Both the position numbers and the translations under genes were made by a program. A stretch of DNA of 64,000 bases, taken from Panopea generosa (lineage: Eukaryota > Mollusca > Bivalvia > Adapedonta > Hiatellidae). Where the stretch lies: positions 34,035,983-34,099,982 of the forward strand of contig CM055907.1 in the NCBI GenBank assembly GCA_029582155.1, in the 5' to 3' direction. Below, in pieces: positions 32,897-46,090 of this stretch (the first letter of the stretch is position 1; each line of letters opens with the position of its first letter). The notes below the pieces were generated by a model, which saw only the letters and a program-made list of their open reading frames with translations, was not told the DNA's origin and made no database searches.

Positions 32897-35850
32897 TTCT
32901 TTATATCATGGAACGTTAATGGGCTGACGAGATACAAACTTCAAGATCCGGATTTCATTAAAAAGTTATCGAACTTTGACATTATTTTCTTGTATGAAAC
33001 TTGGGCTAACAGTGATTCTGACCTTTAAGTTGATGGATATCCACATTTTAATTATTTTCTTAAATTCCAAAATAAAAGAGCTAGACGCCGTAGTGGGGGT
33101 ATTGTTGTTTATGTAAAAGACTCTATAAAGCAGGGTATCGAAGTAATACAAAATCATTTTGATACATTGATATGGTTGAAATTAAATAAGCAATTTTTTA
33201 ACTTTGATAGTGATGTTTTTCTTGCAGGCGTTTATATATGGGTCGAAAATTCACCTGCGTATAATGTTATAAATGAAGATTTATTTCTATTATTGCAAAA
33301 TGATATAAACACTTATGAGCTTCACGGTCGAGGACTGGAACGCGCGAGTTGGTAACGGTACAAGGAAGGACTATATCGTGTGTGATCGTACAATTGATTT
33401 TCTAGATGACGGTGACTACTACCCAGATACACCGCGTAATCGTGCGTCTATGGACAATACCTGTAACTCACATGGGTTGAAATTATTAGATTTGTGTAAA
33501 TCAAATGCTTTACGTATTGCTAATGGTAGACTTGGTGACGACCATTTAATTGGTTCCTATACTTATGCTAATTATATTGGATCAAGTGTTATTGATTATT
33601 TATTATTACATAAACATGATTTTATATGTATTGATGATTTCCATATTGAACCATTTTGTGAATGGTCAGATCATGCAGCGTTAAATTTTAAAATTGTTTG
33701 TAATACAGAAGTAACAAAAGAAAAGCGTGATTATGTTTTTACAAGTATCAAATGGAATGATCATTTAAGAGACAATTTTAGGCGAGGAATTATATCCAAA
33801 CTTCCACTCTTAAATGCAATTACCAAGGGTGCTGATTTTAGCAATAGAAAAATGGTTAATAATTGTGTTTCATCCTTTTCGGAGTTAATAAATGACGTTG
33901 CACAGCCATTGTTTAGTAAAAATATAATAATGAAAAATGAATCGTGTACTGTTAAGTCGATTAGAAAGAAAGCTGATTGGTTTGATTTTGAATGTAAGCA
34001 AGCGAAGCTATTGTATACTCATTCTTTAAATACATTTAATCAATATAAAAGTAATGAAAATAGAATAGAAATGTGTAACTTAAAGTCAACTTGTAAGACA
34101 CTTATTAAAAAGAAAAAACGCTGTTACGAATATAAAAATATTAAAGATATTGAAAGATTACGTCATGGTAAACCAAAAGATTTTTGGAAGCTTTTTTTCA
34201 AACAAAAATAAATCTAGAAAAATAATAATATTAGTAAAGAAGCTTTTTATGATTATTTTTCTAATCTTACAGTGTAATGAGAAGTTGTCAAGCGCATCAA
34301 ATGCTGATGCTGAGACTTTTTGTAATGATTATGATTTTAATTCAACTAATTGTTCTTTTGAAGAACTCGATATGCCAATAACTGTGTCAGAAATAGAAAA
34401 AATGTATAAAAAGTTTAAAGAAAAATAAAGCCTTTGCTGGTGACCTACTACTAAATGAATATTTTATTGAATCTTGTGATATATTGGCTTCACATCTTGT
34501 TGATATTTTTAACGGTATTTTTAATTCTGGTCATTTTCCTGATAATTGGTCAGAAGCGATTATGGTGCCTATTTATAAGAAAAATGACCCGGACGATGTC
34601 AATAATTACAGAGGTATAAGCTTAGTCAGTTGTTTATCTAAGATATTTACGGGTATTTTAAATAAGCGAATTAATACTTGTATTGAAAATAATAATATTG
34701 TGAGTGACGCTCAATTTGGATTTAGACGTGGAAGGTCGACAGTTGATGCAATATTTGTACTTAATTCCATTATACAAAAAGTATTATTAAAAAATGACCG
34801 CTTAGCTTGTGCATTTGTAGACCTAAAGAAAGCTTTTGATAGTATTTATCGAAATGGTTTATGGTTTAAACTTAATCGATTGGGTGTAAATGCTAAAATG
34901 TTACGAATTATTCGTGACATGTACTCAAATGTGAAAGCATGTGTTAAGGGATGTAACTCCTATTCCGAGTTTTTTGAATGTGCTATCGGTTTAAAGCAAG
35001 GGGAAGTAATTTCTCCTCTGTTGTTTTCATTATTTTTGGAAGATCTAGAGCTATACTTGTGCGAAGATCCAAACTGTGGCATGAACTTGGATGACATTAC
35101 ATTTATTTTAATGCTTTTTGCTGATGATATGGTGATATTAGGTAAAAACCCGACTGATCTGCAAAAACGTATTAATCTTTTACATAACTATTGTGAAACT
35201 TGGGGGTTAGTTGTTGTATTTCGAAAAAGGGGTCCTTTAAAAAGCGATGAAAATTGGACTTTTAATAATCAACCTTTAGAAGAAGTGAATGATTTTAATT
35301 ATCTGGGCACTGTTTTCAATTATACCGGTAACTATTCTCTTAATCAGGAAGCATTGGCTGGAAAGGGTCTTAAAGCATTAAACATTTTACTGGCAAATAC
35401 TCGTAAATATACATTGAAACCTTAAACTGTCTGTCAGTTATTTGATGCCTTTGTTGGCTCAACTCTTAATTATACCTGCAAAATATGGGGATTTTCCAAA
35501 TCAAAAGAAATCGAAAGAATTCATCTGAAATTTTGTAAATATTTATTAAATGTTAAAACCTCGACAAGTAATTTGGGTGTATATGGAGAGTTAGGTAGAT
35601 ACCCATTGTATATAAATAGATATGTTCGTATGATTAAATACTGAACTAAAATTGTTAAATCTGATAACATTATAGTTAAATATTTATATAATTCATTACT
35701 TATTGATTGTAATAAAGGTGGTAAGAATTGGGTAAAAAACATCAAAAATCTACTGGATGATTATGGATTTTCGTATATATGGTCAAGTACTGATGATGCA
35801 AATTTGTTAAATTTCCATATTGTTTATTCAGTAATTTAAACATATAATGT
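32882..35850 (+). pseudogene. LINE pol pseudogene: APE endonuclease plus reverse transcriptase
   Basis: Endonuclease blocks ISWNVNGL (about 32911), YETWANSDSDL, GGIVVYVKDSI, DWNARVGN and SDHAALNF are followed by a linker and the RT: FPDNWSEAIMVPIYKK, NNYRGISL, FGFRRGRSTVDAI, VDLKKAFDSIY, LKQGEVISPLLFSLF and LFADDMVIL. The C-terminal block IHLKFCKYLLNV ends near 35820. Lesions include an in-frame stop at 33028, a frameshift near 33330, breaks near 34211 and 34430, a small deletion near 35215 and stops at 35425 and 35643. The catalytic ADD is intact. It is a relatively young but dead non-LTR element. The clade (CR1, RTE or jockey group) is undecided. Confidence 0.8.
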
Positions 35851-36063
35851 TTCTCATTTCATACAAATTCAGATAATAAATGTAACACATGACACATAGA
35901 TAATAGATCAATATTATGTTAGATTCTTTTAAATTAGAAAATTACGTTATTTAAATACATATATTTTAATAGGTTTTGAGGTTGGACAAATATAAATTAA
36001 ACATTTAAATACTTTGTCAAATAAATACTTGAGTTGATCAACACAAAAAGATAGATGTATATA

Positions 36064-36400
36064 TTATGTATTTTGATTGTACAAGGAATTGCGAGTACTA
36101 AAAGCTTGATGAATAAACTTACACAAATTTAACAAGACTGAATACTTCTTACTTTGCATTAACTCAATGAATTTTATCATACTTGGCCGTTTATAATAAT
36201 ATGATTTAAAAAAGCTTTTACGGATATCCTGATAACTAGGACATATTAACACAAAATGGTATTCATCTTCTATGTCGTTAAAGTTACATAGAGTACAATA
36301 ACGCGGTGGAGCGTTTATCACGAAAACCAGAGTGTGCATCATTAAAAACAAGATGAAATATAACCTTTTTCCCATCTAAGAGAAGAAAACTAAACTTGTA
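36064..36400 (-). mobile_element. LINE C-terminal zinc-segment fragment (minus strand)
   Basis: The minus frame includes PPRYCTLCNFNDIEDEYHFV then LICPSYQDIR, a C-x2-C...H-x4-C arrangement like that at the end of the LINE pol at 32015-32896, followed by FFKSYYYKRPS and a short tail. It is the third fragment of this LINE type in 4.4 kb and is inverted relative to the central copy. Confidence 0.7.
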
Positions 36401-37205
36401 ACTACTGGACCAGCCTAGTTTTCCAACTCATTCCACATAGTATGGTTATATTCAAGATATCCAACTTTAACAAAAATCAAATCAAAAATAGAACTTCTAT
36501 TTAATAACAAGAAAGTATATACATGTTTTCCCTATTCAAGGGCAGATAACCCAGTCAATGACAGGTGGACCCCCTCAGTTTTCGAACTTATTCAATTGTA
36601 TGTACGGAATGAATGAATGGGGTCCATTCTTCTCATTTGTTCGCATAAATACTGGTATAAGAAACACACAGAACAGAATCGGGAGTATGATGGAGCGGAC
36701 GAGCCATGCCCTACCATGCCCTGTCCTGACTGTTTTTGTATAACAGATGGAGATTTTTTTTGGTTATTCCAAGCTGTTACTGAATTGTACTAAACTGTAA
36801 TTATAAACCATGCATGATCAAAAATAGTACATGTATAAACATTGTATTGTGTCATAATATACATAAATGTAGGTTACTGTATCAAATTTGAGAATATTAA
36901 ATATATCGATTTCAAAGCAACGGAGATTTCTTTCATTATATTCTTATCTTTATTAATGTTCAAATCTTAACTCTGACACACAAAAAACTGCCACAAATAA
37001 TATTTCTTAACAATTAAAATAGGGTTTTAAAGCCAAAATTCATTATTGTTGGGAAAACAATTAAACAGTAATGGTATTTCATAATTTCTAATGGAAATCA
37101 GTGTTAACTTATATATCTATCAGAAGCAGAGAAAGGCAAAAAAACTCAGAGAAAGAATTTCAATATCTTGTAACAAAGCCGCTCACTAAGTGTTATGAGT
37201 ATCAT
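36401..37205. other. Intergenic, no gene seen
   Basis: It contains a diverged copy of the CAAGGGCAGATAACCCAGTC dispersed repeat near 36537 and AT-rich DNA. A 61-codon frame at 36558-36743 has no domain. Confidence 0.45.
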
Positions 37206-38288
37206 CAGATTACATCAATATACACGCGTAACGTATACACCCACTTACTGTTATTCACATGTGCAGGTCAGATATCAATATACACGCGTAACGTATACAC
37301 CCACTCACTGTTATATACAAAATACACGCGTAACGTATACACCCACTCACTGTTATATACAATATACACGCGTAACGTATACACCCACTCACTGTTATAT
37401 ACAATATACACGCATAACGTATACACCCACTCACTGTTATTCACATGTGCAGGTCAATATACACGCGTAACGTATACACCAACTCACTGTTATATACAAT
37501 ATACATGCGTAACGTATACACCCACTCACTGTTATATACAATATACACGCGTAACGTATACACCCACTCACTGTTATATACAATATACACGCGTAACGTA
37601 TACACCCACTCACTGTTATTCACATGTGCAGGTCAATATACACGCGTAACGTATACACCCACTCACTGTTATATACAATATACACGCGTAACGTATACAC
37701 CCACTCACTGTTATTAACAATATACACGCGTAACGTATACACCCACTCACTGTTATATACAATATACACGCGTAATGTATTCACCCACTCACTATTATAT
37801 ACAATATACACGCGTAACGTATACACCCACTCACTGTTATATACAATATACACGCGTAATGTATACACCCACTCACTGTTATATACAATATACACGCGTA
37901 ACGTATACACCCACTCACTGTTATATACAATATACACGCGTAACGTATACACCCACTCACTGTTATATACAATATACACGCGTAACGTATACACCCACTC
38001 ACTGTTATTCACATGTGCAGGTCAATATACACGCGTTACCTATACACCCACTCACTGTTATATACAATATACACGCGTAACATATACACCCACTCACTGT
38101 TATATACAATATACACGCGTAACGTATACACCCACTCACTGTTATATACAATATACACGCGTAACGTATACACCAACTCACTGTTATATACAATATACAC
38201 GCGTAACGTATACACCCACTCACTGTTATATACAATATACACGCGTAACGTATACACCCACTCAATGTTATTCACATGTGCAGGTCAG
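37206..38288. repeat. 42-bp tandem array, about 25 copies
   Basis: Unit ATACACGCGTAACGTATACA followed by CCCACTCACTGTTATATACAAT. At intervals the last part is replaced by TTCACATGTGCAGGTCA, a variant seen at both array ends and inside, which marks sub-blocks. The 14-codon period keeps five frames open on both strands (peptides such as YTRNVYTHSLLYTI). None is a gene. Confidence 0.95.
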
Positions 38289-38690
38289 ATATCTAGTTTG
38301 GGAGTCATGTATATTTAACGACCTAAAATCAAATGTACACTCTGTCTGCAATACAAAATGGGGAAAATGCCTACATGTATATTTCAAATATTTGTGTTCT
38401 GAGTTTTATTGTTTACTAAATGAGTTGGTCTTAATTAATGATCAGTAAATGCTTTTAGCGTTGCCAGAACTACATATCTATTATTGTCACACCTGTGTGA
38501 GATTTAGTGAATATATACGAAGATTCCATATACTTAGTCTCTATCTAGATTCGGAGCTTTTTGCATTTAAATAGACAGTCTAATAAAATCTATACAAAAA
38601 ATGCCGCCGTCTGAGTTGGTTTTGTGTTGATGACATTGGTACATAGCTGGTTTAAGAAAATATTTTTTCTTTTGGTAAAGAACTCAATAC
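38289..38690. other. Spacer between two arrays, no gene seen
   Basis: Unique AT-rich sequence. The array frame runs on into it to 38448 without any domain. Confidence 0.5.
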
Positions 38691-39297
38691 TGATCAAATA
38701 CCGGTATACAAACTGCACAAACCATTGCTCGATACTGGTCAAATACCGGTATACAAACTACACAAACCATTTCTCGATACTGGTCAAATACCGGTATACA
38801 AACTGCACAAACCATTGCTCGATAGTGGTCAAATCATTACTCGATACTGGTCAAATACCGGTATACAAACTGCACAAACCATTGCTCGATACTGGTCAAA
38901 TCATTACTCGATACTGGTCAAATACCGGTATACAAACTGCACAAATCATTACTCGATACTGGTCAAATACCGATATACAAACTGCACAATTCATTACTCG
39001 ATACTGATCAAATACCGGTATGCAAACTGCACAAATCATTACTCGATACTGATCAAATACCGGTATACAAACTGCACAAATCATTACTCGATACTGGTCA
39101 AATACCGGTATACAAACTGCACAAATCATTATTCGTTACTGGTCAAATACCGGTATACAAACTGCACAGATCATTACTAGATACTGGTCAAATACCGGTT
39201 TACAAACTGCACAAATCATTACTCGATACTGGTCAAATATCGGTATACAAACTGCACAAATCATTACTCAATACTGATCAAATACCGGTATAATGGC
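38691..39297. repeat. 45-bp tandem array, about 13 copies
   Basis: Unit TCATTACTCGATACTGGTCA followed by AATACCGGTATACAAACTGCACAAA. Each unit carries the palindrome ATACCGGTAT. Early copies are irregular, with partial units (for example at 38821-38845 and 38890-38910). Confidence 0.95.
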
Positions 39298-41232
39298 ATC
39301 GGTGGGTTTTCTCGGAAATTCATCATTAGTAATCAAATGAATGAGATGAATTTTCATTTTGAATATATTTCTTCACTTTCTCAACATTGGATATTTGAAT
39401 TTTTACATTGTTTAGCACATATAAATAATGCGAATGTAACAATTTGACACGGATTACATATATGATATGTTTAATTAAAATCAGATCATATGATATGATT
39501 TGAAAGACATGCAATATAAACCAAACCTTCACATTCTACATGCAGTTAACATAAATATTTGACCTTTTGTAATAATTATTAGCTTATGATCATGTCAACT
39601 GAAAATATGTCCTAGATCAATCAATCCACTGCCTTCTTTAATCTGAGTTAAATAATTAAAATAAATCAGCTAGCCTGCATCCTGATGCGATCAAGTTTAC
39701 ATTTCACTTATAATTGTTGCTAAATACAAGTTTATATGGATGGTGACAGCGCAATAAGACGCAAAGACACTTCATATATAAATAAATTATATGACCGTTT
39801 AAACAGATATACAAATACACTATACTTACATAAATGTATAAACAAGGATCCTTGACAATGGTTTAAATCATTAATCGAACAGAATTTAGTATGCCCATGT
39901 ATTATCAAAAACTTATAAAACATTTCGTACCTGTGTCAACACAAGTCTGGGCGGCATCATCGGTATGCCTTATTTAACAATATCAAAACATAGGCACAGG
40001 GAGATTTCAAATATATATATGTACTCCTAACCGTTATATTAGGCGGCTCTAGCGAACGCTGCTGTACTACTACGTAGTTTACTAATAATACTTTTTTGTA
40101 TGTAGATGGTAACATAATACAAAGATTACGTACAACAAACTTTTATCTTAATAACATTAATGCATTGTGTCTTTTGTAAAAACACTGTTTGTAAATATCT
40201 AAGAATTAATATCGGTTGTTACTCTTTACACCCTTGTTATTTATGTTTTAGAATACTTCCACCTCTACCCCGGTGTAGTGTCATTAATAAAAGCGATAGT
40301 ATGATCACCGAGACTCGTCATGGTCTAATCCTATTTCTTTCTCCAATTTCACACTGCTACCTATCTTCGTTTCTTTTTCTTCAGACTTTCTGTTTCTTTC
40401 TCCATTTGCCACCACCCCCAGCACACTCTGTCTCTTTATTCGTACGTATTTACACATTATAACACAGGGCCCTGTGGGTTTGATACCAAGTCACATGTGC
40501 CCATGTACAGATTACACTATCAGATAAACACTTTCCGACGGCGATATCTGTGTCATGTAACAGCCATTGACAGTCCATATAATATACACAGTTGCTCATA
40601 TCTAACTGGGATATCCCCAAATGGTTCAATATAGTTTTTTTTTTATTCCCGACCGGACCACATTTTTACATGTGGAGCTGTATGCACAAAACCGAAACTA
40701 ATTTTATTCAATATAACAGAACATATGCATTGTTATTTTCACGAACAGTACAGTACAGATTTTGAAAAGGGTTTTAATTACTAAGTTTAAACTATAAAGG
40801 GAGAGAACTGTTGCAGTACAAATTTTGTTGGCTGGCAAGAGTTACAAAGTAAACATGTTTTTTATCTCTTAAACGATTGTAAATATATTTAACTGTTTAA
40901 ATTCATATAATCCTTTGTGACCATTTATGTTTACATGTATCACAATTGCTTTATGTAGTAGTTTACTTCTTTGGTAAATACGATATACTTGTAAATTAAA
41001 AACAAAGCATCCTGTATCTTCAAGTCAATAAATGTGAAACATGTAAATGTTTATTAATACACACGTACATGCATTCGTAAGCTGTATTCAAATAATGATA
41101 CATTTAATTACAAGTAATCAGTTCCTCTATGCTTAAAAATGATTATGTAGTATATAATTAACATATGAAAACGTACAAATGCAATTTAACTATGAGTTAA
41201 AAATACAAGTTATTCATACTCCATGTGTATAT
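39298..41232. other. Intergenic, no gene seen
   Basis: Long AT-rich stretch. Frames at 39326-39532, 39732-39923 and 40160-40462 lack domain, signal or splice support. The last is T- and C-rich low complexity. Confidence 0.5.
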
Positions 41233-41375
41233 TAGATAGATAGATAGATGGATGGATGGATGGATGGATGGATGGATGGATGGATGGATGGATGGATGGA
41301 TGGATGGATGGATGGATGGATGGATGGATGGATGGATGGATGGATGGATGGATGGACGGACGGACGGACGGACGT
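41233..41375. repeat. (TGGA)n microsatellite with GATA and GGAC flanks
   Basis: A GATA block grades into more than 25 GGAT units and ends in GGAC units, a compound tetranucleotide array. The minus frame reading PSIH repeats is an artefact. Confidence 0.98.
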
Positions 41376-41684
41376 GATGATGTGGGGTGAGGTTTTGATA
41401 TGTTATAAAACATCTTTTTTTTCATAAAACAAAACAAAAACTATTTTCTTTCTAACCGTAATATCACAAACCTTGAGATCCAACCCTAATGACACTAAAA
41501 AAGAATGAAAAAAGGTGAAAAAAAAAGTAAAAGAAAAATGTGAAGAAAATTAAATTAACCCCACAATGCCATTTGCACGGGTATTCGCACTTGTGGGGTG
41601 AACATTGCACCCCACAAGTACCAAAAAAAAGCACGAGTCCATTCTGTACTGGCAACTCAACCCACAAGTGCTGCTCCAGACGTA

Positions 41685-41949
<265 letters not shown>

Positions 41950-42447
41950 TAGGAAGAGGTATTTTGTTAATAATGTACATGCAAAACATGACAACAACAT
42001 GCTACATGAACGATATAACAACAATGTTATTGAAACTATCCTAACGATACACACACAGAGGCCACGAATTGCACACGAATATCAAGGACAACACAAAAAA
42101 GAGAAAAAAAATTCTCTTATTTCCATTGTGATATACACTGACACGTTCTTTTACAATATTTGAGGTTAAACTTAAACAAATTGCCAGCTGTGCTCTGGCC
42201 AAGGATATGTAGAATGACATTTCTCATATTTACAATGTGGTCCTTGAATACTGATGGCATGTCATAGAAAGTCATGTTAGTGTGGTAATTACTTTTAATA
42301 TATAACACAGAAATAAGTTAAAAAGTATATCACAGTTGATTTGTTACCTGTCTTTGAGTATACATGTACTATTAAATATCAAAGATAACTTCATTATTAT
42401 TTCATATTTCATATTATTTTACTACTACGTCATAAGTAGTATATACT

Positions 42448-42776
42448 CTATTTAAACACTATGTTATATGAAACGACTTAACTTTAAAGTCACTTTACTT
42501 TAATAATTATTGAAAAAAAACTTTATCACAGCGAGTGCTAGGTTATATACTAACAATATTTTATATGAAACGACTTACCTTTAAAGTCACTTTACTTTAA
42601 TAATAATTAAAAAATAATAATCACAGCGAGTGCTAGGTTATATACTAACAATATGTTATATGACACGACTTAACTTTAAAGTCACTTTACTTTAATAATA
42701 ATTAAACAATAATAATCACAGCGAGTGCTAGGTTATATACTGACAATATGTTATATGACACGACTTAACTTTAAAA
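42448..42776. repeat. ~94-bp tandem repeat, first locus, about 3.5 copies
   Basis: Unit TCACAGCGAGTGCTAGGTTA then TATACTGACAATATGTTATA, TGACACGACTTAACTTTAAA and an A/T-rich variable spacer. Length varies in the A run. The same unit in the same orientation forms the array at 47583-48427. Confidence 0.95.
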
Positions 42777-42989
42777 TTTGGCGCGAAAGTAGCTTACCTA
42801 CTTTTACGGACATAAACATCCCATATTGGCGATTACCCGAGAAGAGTGTTAATCTTTTTAGGTTCCAGGGGGATAGTGCAGGTTACAGATTGAAACCAAC
42901 TGTATGTTTCTTCTGGTTCTTCAGTGTGCTCAGTGTATAGCACCGCCACATGAATCCTCGATTTAAATACCCATCGGAACGACTGTTTT

Positions 42990-43078
42990 TAATTGGCCAG
43001 CCCCGGGGATCTAACCCACAACCTCAATTCTAGAAGTTTTATGATTTACTGACTGAGCTTATGGGGCTAACCAGCTTA
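42990..43078 (-). mobile_element. tRNA-like SINE fragment
   Basis: The minus strand has GTTAGCCCCATAAGCTCAGT (A-box-like) and GGGTTAGATCC (B-box-like). The stems do not pair, so it is not a tRNA gene. Confidence 0.5.
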
Positions 43079-44149
43079 TACTGGTTATGCTGCCATCAAA
43101 ACAGTTACAGCTATGTATTTTTGGACATCTTATTGAATACCACCTGGAAATAATTGATCCAGAGTAGTGATTAACTGGTCAGTGGTAATTAATCCCCATG
43201 TGTATGTGCACCAATTAAAGTAATTAAAGAGAATAAACTTTTGTAAATGGTGACTTGTACAATTTTCTACTTGTTCAGAACATCTGACTATAGGATTGCA
43301 CAGGGGAAGGTATTTTAACAACATTATCAGGCATGGTGCTAAAAGTCTAAATATAGTATATCTATACTAAATTTTGATTATTATCACTGTTACATTGGGC
43401 ATATATTCACATTCCTTGCATAATTCCGATGAGCAGGGCGTAACCATTATCACTACTCAGAATTCATTTAGGCAGGGCATTATCATTACCCAGAATCCTA
43501 ATTTTGATAACATCGCCGGGCAAGGGTTAATGGCATGGGGGAAAAAATGTACATGTGGTAGTTGATAATGGGTGAACAGTGCCTTGTAGTGACAATGCAA
43601 GCTGTACTCTAGGTGCAATAATGAACAAAAACATAAAAAGGTATTTTAAGGTCTTCTGTGTATTCCAAAAAGTAACATCATAAGTCTGAGTAGAACCTTT
43701 CAGGGGAAATTGGTTAACTCTAATAAATTGTATGTATATAGCTTGACTTGAACCAACAACTTCACATGTGACAGGTACCTGATCTTTAGCACTGAAGTGC
43801 TCTCAGTAATGGAGGGTTCACTCTGGCATCAAAATAAAACAAGTGGGGCATGTGTTTGCTGTGCTCCTTCTTACTCGTTAAAATTGCAGCTACTTAAACT
43901 TTTTATTGCCTTGCAAAGCGTTAACTTTTTTATTTTTTCATGATATCTGTCCATTTTTCTTTAAAATACTGAGTCGAGACACAGCAATCAAACATTCTTT
44001 TAGAATGACCTGGCCAAATATGGCGAAATAGCTTGGTCAATCTTGATGATAACAAACAATTGTATTGATACACATGGTGCGTCGGCATATTATAGTAATT
44101 GATATAATAGTTATAAAACTTTAACTAATGAGAACAGTGATTTAAATGC

Positions 44150-44395
44150 ATTCTTTTTTTTTTAAATCGGGTTTAACGCCATTTTTAACACATTTCAGGT
44201 TATATATGGCTTAACCAGTTTTGCTGGTGGAGGAACTGTCTACTACTTAACTACTGTCCTTCCGCAAGTAACTGGAAACTTTCTCACATACAGTTTTTGG
44301 AGCAAGATTAAAACCTACGACCTTAACGGTGAGAATTAAGTGATCTTGAGATGTTGCCTTATACCACTCGGCCACAGAGACCCTTTAAATGCATT
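44150..44395 (-). mobile_element. tRNA-derived SINE (minus strand)
   Basis: The minus strand opens with TCTGTGGCCGAGTGGTATAA, a Leu/Ser-tRNA-like A box, followed by TAAGGTCGTAGGTTTTAATC in the B-box position and a longer body. The head lies at the 44395 end. Confidence 0.6.
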
Positions 44396-44439
44396 CAGTC
44401 TATCATTATGCCCTCAACTTTAATCTCAGTCGGTCTTTT

Positions 44440-44875
44440 TAGGTCACCTGAGACTTTGTCTCAATGGACTTTTTGTTCATCATCATGCGTCCGTAACAAT
44501 TTACTTTTTTGAGTTCTTCTCAAAACCATAACCGTAATTGTAATGATATTTTGTATGCAGCTTTGGTACACACGGGTGAATCAAAATTGTGAAAACGGTC
44601 ATAGTAAGTTAAACTTTGAAAATCTTTTTCTCAATATAGGAGAAGCATTGGGAAACAAATAGTGAGCATAATTATGGACATATATGGGTCATTTATAAAA
44701 ATTGTGAATTGCATGTCCCTGGGTCACACAGTTTTGCCCTTGGAGTGAGGCCTACTTTACTAAATCTATATAAGAGAAATTGACAAAAAGTTATTTCTTA
44801 CCACTGAATAGATTTATGTGTATGTTTTTTTGATAATCAGATGTCTGATAAGGCCCATGGGCCTTTTGTTTAAAA
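44440..44875 (+). mobile_element. Dispersed element beginning AGGTCACCTGAG
   Basis: It runs from TTTAGGTCACCTGAGACTTT to AAGGCCCATGGGCCTTTTGT. I recall elements with these ends as abundant in bivalve genomes. No coding capacity is seen, and its class is unresolved. Confidence 0.6.
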
Positions 44876-45095
44876 GCACATTATAAATTACGGTATGTAT
44901 TCATATAATTATATAAATATAAGTCGGTAACCTCCCTGTTCATGTCATGATGTAATTATTTCAATCAGAGAACAGTACTTATAACATACATTTATTGTTA
45001 GTTGGCCTTTTGCTTTGTTTTCATTAGAGTTTTGGTAAATACATTGTAAATTCTGACGGAATTGTCTTTGTTACCTGAAACAATTTTCAAATTGT

Positions 45096-45560
45096 TTTTA
45101 GCTCGACTTTTCGAAGAATAAAGAGAGCTATTCTGCTCACCCGGATGTCGGCGTCCCACCTTGGTTGAAGTTTTGTGTGCAAGTCCCAATCTTAATATCC
45201 ATTGCATGTATTGACTTGAAACTTAACACAACACTTCCCAGCCATCAAACATACTATGATAACTAAGTTAGATAACTCTTGGATTAATATAATGCAAATT
45301 ATTCCCCTTGTTTGACTTAAAAAATCTGGTTAGTTTTGCTTGCAAGTACCATCTTGTCCATTCTTCATCAACCACTCAATGTATTTGATTTGATTTAAAC
45401 TTAACACAAGACTTCCCAGTCATAAAACATACTACAATGAATAAGTTAGATAACTCTTGCATGAATAAAATGCAAATTAGTGCCCTTATTTGACATATTA
45501 AAATTTTACCCGCAAGTACCATCAATTGGATCTCACAACCTTTGAATTGACAGTCAGATA
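45096..45560 (-). mobile_element. Reverse copy of the dispersed element seen at 27145-28230
   Basis: It begins TTTTAGCTCGACTTTTCGAA and has AGAGAGCTATTCTGCTCACC and GTCGGCGTCCCACCTTGG, the reverse complement of the right end of the 27-kb copy. About two internal repeat units with CTAAGTTAGATAACTCTTG follow. The right end is truncated. Confidence 0.75.
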
Positions 45561-46007
45561 CATTATAGATTTAACGTATAACATGAATAAACTCCAAAGG
45601 TGCGATTCATTTTACAAAGTGGGAGTATTTATTTGGGACCGAGATATCAAAATTTAACCATTTTATAAAGTACAGATATTTATGTAAAAAATACCATAAA
45701 ACACACAGCTGATGCTTTAGATGTTTCAACCTGACTTGAAATCAATACCTGTATATTTCGATTAAAGACTAGCTTCCAGATTGTTGAAGCGTTTTCCCCC
45801 ATAAAAAAGGAGAAGTCGATCTGATTTTTAATTTCACAAAATTTGTTATAATATTACATGTATATAGTATTAGAAAACAAACATGTAGTGCTGTGTTACA
45901 AGAGTGCATTTTATCAATAGAAATTTGGGCTATTTTAAATATTAATTTCTATTAATTTACATAATTTGATTTGGTAAATATTTAAGTCCATTATCTTAGT
46001 ACAACAT
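45561..46007. other. Intergenic, no gene seen
   Basis: AT-rich unique sequence without features that I can name. Confidence 0.5.
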
Positions 46008-46090
46008 GATATGCTTCTGTGGTGTAACTGGCAAACACATCTACACTTTTGTAGAAGTTCTGGGTTCGAATCCCAGCAGTTGCGAACAAC
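46008..46090 (+). mobile_element. tRNA-like SINE head
   Basis: TTCTGTGGTGTAACTGG (A-box-like) and GGGTTCGAATCCCAGC, a perfect B box. The acceptor stem is not paired, so a functional tRNA is unlikely. Confidence 0.5.

Noticed and set aside
37101..38448. Frames of up to 274 codons with YTRNVYTHSLLYTI repeats on both strands
   Set aside because: Explained by the 42-bp (14-codon) array.
40160..40462. 100-aa plus ORF with several cysteines near the start
   Set aside because: Low-complexity C/T-rich second half, no signal peptide and no splice context.
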